A stretch of 10,505 bases of DNA, from the NCBI GenBank assembly GCA_016789625.1, contig JAEUQS010000643.1:1-10505 (forward strand), written 5' to 3'. The DNA is from Acidobacteriota bacterium (GTDB lineage: Bacteria; Acidobacteriota; Thermoanaerobaculia; UBA5066). Shown in pieces: positions 6,821 to 10,505 of the stretch. Position numbers and translations under genes: made by a program. Positions within the stretch are counted from its first letter, which is position 1. Every line of letters starts with the position of its first letter. The notes below the pieces were generated by a model. That model did no database searches, had not been told where the DNA came from, and saw nothing but the letters and a program-made list of their open reading frames with translations.

Positions 6821-7822
6821 GTGTGGAACCTCGGCATGCACCGCACCCGGCGGGCCGTCGCGACAGTCGCACTCAGCACGGCGATACTGGCTTCGGTGCA
6901 CGGCTTGACCCCCGCCGGGCCACACGAATGGCACGTGGTTCATGTCGTGGCCGAGAAGCTGTACGTCGTGCCGCTCCTTCTGGCGGCGGCCACGTTGAAG
7001 CTCGCGTGGTCGCTCTTCGTTTCGCTCGCCGTGGCCTCGCTTTGGCTGAACCACGTTCTCCGCGACTGGCCGGCGGATCCGATGCTCCGCCTCGAGCAGG
7101 GCGGGCAGGCCTTTTCGCTCGCCGTCATCGGTGTCACCGCGACTCTGCTCTTCGAGCGATGGCGCCGCGCCTCCGCTCAGATCCAGGTGGCGCACGAGGA
7201 GACGCTGAAGGGGCTCGTCGGGGCGCTGGAGCTGAGAGAGCCCGAAACGGCGGGGCATTCGCGCCGAGTCGCGGCCTACGTGCTGCTCCTCGCCGGCGAG
7301 CTCGGGATCCGGTCTGCCTCCGAGCGCGAGGCGCTCACCCGGGCCGCCGTCCTCCACGACATCGGAAAGATCGGAGTCCCCGACCGCATCCTCCTCGAGG
7401 AAGGCCAGCTCAGCGACGGCGATTGGACCGTGATCCGGCGGCATCCGGAAATCGGAGCGGCGCTCGTCGGCAATCTGTCGTGGCTTCGCTCCACACGTGA
7501 GCTGATTCTGGCCCACCACGAGCGGTGGGACGGCCACGGGTACCCTCGCGGCCTCGCGGGCGAGGAGATCCCGTTCGGCGCTCGAATCTTCGCGGTCGCA
7601 GACGCCTTCGACGCGCTCACCTCGAGGCGCCCCTATCACGAGCCCATCCCGCTCGAGGCGGCCATGGAACGGATCGCGCTCGATCGCGGCCTCGCCTTCG
7701 ATGCCGCCGTCGTGGACGCCTTCCTCCGCGTCCCGCCGGCTCTCTGGCGCGCCGCCCGCGCCGAAAGCGAGCGGAATCATCTGCATCATGGCGCGAGCGC
7801 AGCGGCGGAAGCATGGTGTTGA
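6821..7822 (+). CDS. Membrane HD-GYP protein, putative c-di-GMP phosphodiesterase
   Basis: The N-terminal 110 residues hold three or four membrane helices (about 15-32, 46-77, 96-110). A complete HD-GYP domain follows: HSRRVAAY near 145, LHDIGKIGVPD with His179-Asp180, RHPEIGA, HHERWDGHGYPRGL (Gly240-Tyr241-Pro242) and ARIFAVADAFDALTSRRPY. HD-GYP enzymes hydrolyse the second messenger c-di-GMP with a two- or three-metal centre, and the ligand residues appear present. No PAS, GAF or receiver domain is fused, so any signal would come through the membrane part. GTG 6821 gives 333 residues; ATG 6836, 5 codons later, gives a basic n-region and may be the true start, since neither has a strong ribosome site. 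It lies 13 nt after the CBM48 gene, so the two are probably one operon. Its link to metal stress is inferred from position only. Confidence 0.92.
   Translation: MWNLGMHRTRRAVATVALSTAILASVHGLTPAGPHEWHVVHVVAEKLYVVPLLLAAATLKLAWSLFVSLAVASLWLNHVLRDWPADPMLRLEQGGQAFSLAVIGVTATLLFERWRRASAQIQVAHEETLKGLVGALELREPETAGHSRRVAAYVLLLAGELGIRSASEREALTRAAVLHDIGKIGVPDRILLEEGQLSDGDWTVIRRHPEIGAALVGNLSWLRSTRELILAHHERWDGHGYPRGLAGEEIPFGARIFAVADAFDALTSRRPYHEPIPLEAAMERIALDRGLAFDAAVVDAFLRVPPALWRAARAESERNHLHHGASAAAEAWC
7773..7788 (+). promoter_or_regulatory. Possible orphan copy of the regulon inverted repeat
   Basis: GGAATCATCTGCATCA matches the consensus right half exactly and the left half partly, with the same 2-bp centre. 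It lies inside the end of the HD-GYP gene, about 125 bp before the multicopper oxidase ATG, where a regulon promoter would make sense. However, no CTAA pair follows at the expected spacing and no -10 is found at the expected place, so it may be chance. Confidence 0.25.
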
Positions 7823-7912
7823 TCGAACGTCCGGGTGGATTCGCCGCTCGGTGCGTTCCCTGCAATGCAGTGCCGGGGCCGAGAGGTCCGGCGAAAGACA
7901 CGAGGTTCCACG

Positions 7913-8866
7913 ATGAGACGACCGAGCCGCGAAGCACGAACGAGAAACACCCTCCGGCTCCCGAACGTTCAGCGGGCCGCCATGGTCGCGGCGCTCGCGG
8001 GGGCAGCGCTCCTCCCCTTCGCGGCGCTCGGCGCGACGCGTGAGTTCACGCTGACGGCCGCTGCGACGGCCTGGGAGATCGCGCCCGGCCAGAAGGTCAC
8101 CGCCTGGGCGTACAACGCGAGCGTGCCGGGGCCCGAGCTGCGGGTCTCGGCCGGTGACACGATCCGAGTCAAGCTCGTGAACCACCTCCCGGAGGCGACC
8201 ACGATCCACTGGCACGGCGTTCCCGTCCCGAACGGAATGGACGGCGTACCGGGAATCAGCGCTCCTGTCGTGCAGCGCGGAGAGCAGTTCACCTACGAGT
8301 TCCCGGCGCCCGAACCGGGAACCTATTGGTACCACCCGCACGCCGACGCCGCGGCTCAGATCGCCCGCGGGCTCTACGGCCTCCTCATCGTCGACCCTCC
8401 CAGCTCGGCTCCAAGAACCTGGGATCGTGAGGTCTCCCTGGTCATCGGAGAGTTCAGTGGAACGATGGGAGCCATGGGCGGCGGCATGGGGATGGGCGGC
8501 GGGATGAACCCGTCTGGAATGATGATGGGCACGCTTCTCATCAACGGGAAGGCTGGGCCGCACGTGCCGGACCTCCGGTTTCGCAAGGGCGAGAGAGTCC
8601 TCTTCCGAATGGTGAATACCGGCAACATGGTCCACCCGATGCACCTGCACGGCATGAGCTGGACGGTCACCGCGACGGATGGCTTCGCCGCCCCGGCCCC
8701 ATACAGGAAAGACACTCTTCCGATCAACGCGGGTGAGCGATACGACGCTGTCCTCGACGCGAGCAATCCGGGATCGTGGATGCTTCACTGCCACAATCTG
8801 CAGCACGTTGGAGACGGTGCCTCAGGAGCGACGGGACTCGCGCTGTTGGTGGTCGTGGAGCCGTGA
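7913..8866 (+). CDS. Two-domain multicopper oxidase with Met-rich loop
   Basis: The 317 residues comprise an export signal and two cupredoxin domains. The Arg-rich start leads into VAALAGAALLPFAALGA, cleaved near residue 43; there is no clean twin-arginine motif. Copper ligands are complete for the trinuclear centre: HWHG (99-102), WYHPH (139-143), HPMHLHG (241-247) and HCH (292-294). The type 1 site has HCHNLQH (292-298). The length and two-domain layout fit small laccase-type oxidases rather than the three-domain CueO. Such enzymes oxidise Cu(I), metals or phenols with O2. The linker at about 183-206 is Met/Gly-rich (runs such as GGGMGMGGGM and GMMMG), as in copper-tolerance oxidases. At the usual axial Met position the residue appears to be Ala303. 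ATG 7913 has GAGG 7 nt upstream; an in-frame ATG at 7835 lacks one. It follows the HD-GYP gene by 90 nt. Confidence 0.93.
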   Translation: MRRPSREARTRNTLRLPNVQRAAMVAALAGAALLPFAALGATREFTLTAAATAWEIAPGQKVTAWAYNASVPGPELRVSAGDTIRVKLVNHLPEATTIHWHGVPVPNGMDGVPGISAPVVQRGEQFTYEFPAPEPGTYWYHPHADAAAQIARGLYGLLIVDPPSSAPRTWDREVSLVIGEFSGTMGAMGGGMGMGGGMNPSGMMMGTLLINGKAGPHVPDLRFRKGERVLFRMVNTGNMVHPMHLHGMSWTVTATDGFAAPAPYRKDTLPINAGERYDAVLDASNPGSWMLHCHNLQHVGDGASGATGLALLVVVEP

Positions 8867-8891
8867 GGGGCAGGATCGCCGTGGCCTGCGA

Positions 8892-8950
8892 CTGCTGATG
8901 CAACCGCATCAGCAGCCACTAATCGCAATCTAATGTTCCCGGCCCACCAT
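8892..8950 (+). promoter_or_regulatory. Composite regulon promoter for the stand-alone receiver gene
   Basis: This is the most symmetrical copy: CTGCTGATGC and GCATCAGCAG pair perfectly around AACC (8892-8915), and the core repeat is 8896-8911. After 7 nt come CTAATC (first CTAA 8919-8922) and CTAATG (second CTAA 8930-8933), 11 bp apart. CACCAT (8945-8950), the candidate -10, starts 15 nt after the start of the second box. Predicted transcription starts near 8957, next to the ATG at 8958. The 10-bp palindrome could also form a hairpin 25 nt after the oxidase stop, but no T tract follows it, so terminator function is doubtful. Confidence 0.72.
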
Positions 8951-8957
8951 TCGGGGC

Positions 8958-9353
8958 ATGGAGTCGACAAGGGAGGTTCGGCGCATTCTCTTCGTCGAAG
9001 ACAACGCCGAGATCGAGGCCGTCGCCGTTCGGTACCTCGCGCGGCGGGGCCTCCGGGTGGACACTGCACGGGGTGTCGAGGATGCGCTCATGCGCCTCAC
9101 CAGCACTTCATACGACGCCGTCGTGACAGATCTCGACCTGTCGGGATCCGGAACTACCAGTGGGCTCCGAGTCATCGCCGCCGCCGCGCAGGCATTACCG
9201 AAGCCGTGGATCCTTCTGTGGAGCGGGTCCATCTCCCACTCCGTCGACGAGCAGGCGCGCCGGCTGGGAGCAGACGACGTGCTCGGCAAGCCCGGCCTCG
9301 CCGAGCTCGCGGCCACGCTCACCTGGCTGCTCGACCGGCCGCACGGCGTGTAG
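8958..9353 (+). CDS. Stand-alone response-regulator receiver protein
   Basis: The 131 residues form one CheY-like receiver domain without an output domain. The acidic pair Glu14/Asp15 (in FVEDN), phospho-acceptor Asp58 (in VTDLDLSG), Ser89 (in WSGS) and Lys111 (in LGKP) are all present, so it should be phosphorylatable. Such proteins act by protein contact, as phosphate sinks, or as intermediates in phosphorelays. No histidine kinase lies next to it; the closest is the CusS-like kinase in this window. ATG 8958 has GGGG just upstream (8953-8956), too close to be a normal ribosome site. The predicted transcription start falls beside the ATG, so the mRNA may be leaderless. It has its own copy of the regulon promoter, which suggests a feedback or cross-talk role in the same stress response; this is inference. 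Confidence 0.9.
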   Translation: MESTREVRRILFVEDNAEIEAVAVRYLARRGLRVDTARGVEDALMRLTSTSYDAVVTDLDLSGSGTTSGLRVIAAAAQALPKPWILLWSGSISHSVDEQARRLGADDVLGKPGLAELAATLTWLLDRPHGV

Positions 9354-9498
9354 GCAGCCAACTCGTGTCGTCCGACTGCGAGCTTCCTCGGGACGGTCCC
9401 AGAAGTGTCCCCCCGATCATCAGGCCGTCCGCGCAGGAGCAAGCCCAACGCCGCCAATGTGGACCAAGCTCCCAGAGTCGAACGATGATGCGCGCGAC

Positions 9499-10023
9499 AT
9501 GTCTGGTACCGAGCGTTTCGCAGCGAGCGTCAAAGCGGTCGTGATCGCGGGCTTGGCGCTTCTTTGCTTGTCCCTCGGCAGCTGTCGGGAAGACCCGGCT
9601 CCCGGCTACGTCCGCCTCAGCGGCGAGGCACCGGAGATCGACGGTGCTCCGGCGGGGAGGGCCCTTCTCGTAGTGTTCTGGGCCTCTTGGTGTCCCCCGT
9701 GCCGGTCCGAGACGCCCAGCCTGAGAGCCCTCGCCGAGAGGCCTCCGGCGGCGCTGACGGTCGTCGTGCTTTCCCAGGACGCGGACTTGAACACGGTCCG
9801 ATCCTTCTTCGGGTCCGAGCCTCCGGAGGCATTCCACCTCCGGCTCGACCCGGGAGCTCGCGTGGCGCACTCGTTCCAGGTGGACGAGCTGCCGGCCGCA
9901 GTGCTCGTCGTCGAGGGCCGGCTCGCCGCTCGGTTCACGGGCGGACAGGCCTGGGACTCCCGTGCCATGCGAAGGCTGCTCGAACGCCTGGTTTCTTCAC
10001 GGCCGGGGCGTGTTGGCCTATGA
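9499..10023 (+). CDS. TlpA/ResA-like thioredoxin-fold protein, putative lipoprotein
   Basis: This 174-residue protein has an N-terminal hydrophobic segment (about 10-28) ending in the lipobox-like LGSC, with Cys29 as the possible lipid-anchored residue. A thioredoxin fold follows with FWASWCPPCRSE (active site Cys65-Pro-Pro-Cys68) and a cis-Pro in DELPAAVLV. Proteins of the TlpA/ResA group are membrane-anchored oxidoreductases of the periplasm; some reduce cysteine copper-binding partners such as ScoI and CoxB. ATG 9499 places the signal sequence correctly, and ATG 9457 adds 14 residues without benefit; neither has a strong ribosome site. It follows the receiver gene by 145 nt in which I see no composite promoter. 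Its stop overlaps the start of the Cys-rich gene (ATGA), so the two are probably co-translated, and that protein is a plausible substrate. The fold is clear; the partner is inferred. Confidence 0.9.
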   Translation: MSGTERFAASVKAVVIAGLALLCLSLGSCREDPAPGYVRLSGEAPEIDGAPAGRALLVVFWASWCPPCRSETPSLRALAERPPAALTVVVLSQDADLNTVRSFFGSEPPEAFHLRLDPGARVAHSFQVDELPAAVLVVEGRLAARFTGGQAWDSRAMRRLLERLVSSRPGRVGL

Positions 10024-10346
10024 TGACCGACGGTATGCGGTTCCTCCGGCTGTCGGCTTTCCTGTTGCTCGCTTTCGCGGCCTTCGCCAGCCCCCTGGCG
10101 TTCTTGATGGCGACGGACGGCCTGCTGGCGGCTGAGGCCGGGGCTTGCTCCGGCGACGGGGACTGCAACGATTGCCGGAGCTGCGACTCCTGCCCTCCCG
10201 GATGCCGAGCCCCGGTCGCGGCCCTCCCCAGCCTCGTGCCGGGCCCACTTTCTTCGGCTTTGGTAGCCGTGCTCGCCGCCGAGCATGAAGCGGTTGCGGC
10301 AAAGAGCGCTCCAGCCGACATTTTTCACCCTCCGCGGTTCGCCTAA
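10020..10346 (+). CDS. Small exported Cys-rich protein of unknown function
   Basis: This 108-residue protein has an N-terminal hydrophobic segment (about 8-30), probably a signal peptide or anchor. A compact cysteine cluster follows, with Cys at 43, 49, 52, 55, 58 and 62, so CxxC steps repeat in CNDCRSCDSCPPGC. A hydrophobic stretch (about 67-83) could be a second membrane helix. The C terminus ends in ADIFHPPRFA; short DIF/Y-x-PPR-A-like tails occur in small proteins encoded beside metal-efflux genes, as far as I recall. The cluster could bind metal or form disulfides. ATG 10020 overlaps the tlpA-like stop (ATGA). ATG 10035 is an alternative that starts directly at the basic MRFLR n-region. 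The coupling points to a functional pair with the thioredoxin-like protein. I do not recognise a named family. Confidence 0.75.
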   Translation: MMTDGMRFLRLSAFLLLAFAAFASPLAFLMATDGLLAAEAGACSGDGDCNDCRSCDSCPPGCRAPVAALPSLVPGPLSSALVAVLAAEHEAVAAKSAPADIFHPPRFA

Positions 10347-10391
10347 GACCCGTCCGGCGGCGGAAGCCTAACTCGTCGCGTGAGCTGGCTC

Positions 10392-10408
10392 CTCAGGCAG
10401 GCCCTGAG
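10392..10408. other. Short hairpin in the gap before the last gene
   Basis: CTCAGG (10392-10397) and CCTGAG (10403-10408) form a perfect 6-bp stem with a 5-nt loop. There is no T tract after it, so an intrinsic terminator is not supported. It lies 46 nt after the Cys-rich gene stop. Confidence 0.35.
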
Positions 10409-10426
10409 TCGTTGAGCCATCCAACG

Positions 10427-10442
10427 GTGCGCTGCGGCGCAC
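10427..10442. other. Perfect GC hairpin directly before a ribosome binding site
   Basis: GTGCGC (10427-10432) and GCGCAC (10437-10442) form a 6-bp stem with loop TGCG. The hairpin ends only 2-4 nt before the AAAGGAAG ribosome site of the gene at 10454. It could affect translation or mRNA stability, or be chance in GC-rich DNA. Confidence 0.35.
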
Positions 10443-10453
10443 GAAAGGAAGAA

Positions 10454-10505
10454 ATGCGCTCTACCCGATTCGCCCTCGTTCTCGTCGTGCTCGGTCTCGC
10501 GGTGC
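10454..10505 (+). CDS. Start of an exported protein (gene cut by right edge)
   Basis: Seventeen codons are visible, starting MRSTRFALVLVVLGLAV: a basic n-region and hydrophobic core, so a signal peptide or first membrane helix. ATG 10454 is preceded by AAAGGAAG, a good ribosome site at normal spacing. Position after the Cys-rich gene and the DIFHPPRFA tail hints at another envelope metal-handling gene, such as an efflux component, but nothing in the visible residues identifies it. Confidence 0.7.
   Translation, partial: MRSTRFALVLVVLGLAV

Noticed and set aside
6780..6821. Terminator at the end of the CBM48 gene (palindrome GGTGATCACC and a run of five T)
   Set aside because: The palindrome is inside the coding region and is separated from the T run by 15-20 nt; the T run has no adjoining stem.
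6791..8806. A 671-codon open frame on the minus strand
   Set aside because: It lies opposite the clear HD-GYP and multicopper oxidase genes. Its translation is rich in Arg, Asp and His without any domain; long antisense frames are expected in GC-rich coding DNA.
8892..8915. Intrinsic terminator after the multicopper oxidase
   Set aside because: The 10-bp palindrome could fold, but no T tract follows and the same core repeat is present at the other regulon promoters, so an operator is the better reading.
10343..10372. CTAA boxes near 10343 and 10369 as a sixth regulon promoter
   Set aside because: They are about 25 bp apart, not 11, one overlaps a stop codon, and no inverted repeat lies upstream.

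Overview
The window is high-GC, densely coded, Gram-negative DNA. A TolC-family outer-membrane protein, many exported periplasmic proteins and a putative lipoprotein support this. No rRNA, tRNA, insertion sequence or CRISPR is visible, so I do not assign a phylum; codon use looks uniform across the window. The content fits a chromosomal copper/heavy-metal envelope-defence locus.

Layout. (1) Positions 1-464, minus strand: N-terminal part of a TolC/CusC-like efflux protein whose gene runs off the left edge. (2) 465-666: a divergent control region. (3) 667-3994, plus strand: an unfamiliar protein with a C-terminal YHS metal-binding domain, then an OmpR-type response regulator and its sensor kinase (CusRS/CopRS type), apparently one operon. 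(4) 4158-6064: an FtsX/MacB-type permease without an ATPase, translationally coupled to an exported, possibly LolA-like protein. (5) 6117-8866: a small helical exported protein, a CBM48/AMPK-beta-type glycan-binding protein, a membrane HD-GYP protein and a two-domain multicopper oxidase with a Met-rich loop. (6) 8958-10346: a stand-alone receiver protein, a TlpA-like thioredoxin lipoprotein with CPPC, and a small Cys-rich exported protein. (7) 10454 to the end: the start of another exported protein.

The most striking signal is regulatory. Five promoters share one composite element: a 7-2-7 inverted repeat (consensus TGATGCA-NN-TGCATCA), then two CTAA(TG) boxes exactly 11 bp apart, then a weak -10-like hexamer exactly 15 nt after the start of the second box. 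They precede the tolC gene (minus strand), the YHS/regulator/kinase operon, the permease operon, the small-protein operon and the stand-alone receiver. The first two promoters diverge and share a single inverted repeat. The spacing from inverted repeat to boxes is 7, 7, 7 or 8 bp at four sites and 18 bp at the fifth, about one extra helical turn. This suggests that most genes here form one regulon, probably run by the encoded response regulator and including its own operon.

Inferred joint function: the kinase senses envelope copper or a similar metal, and the regulator turns on efflux (TolC), oxidation (multicopper oxidase), thiol/disulfide handling (TlpA-like protein and Cys-rich partner) and several uncharacterised parts (YHS protein, permease/exported-protein pair, CBM48 protein, HD-GYP protein, lone receiver). 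The metal itself is inferred from gene families, not shown by the sequence.
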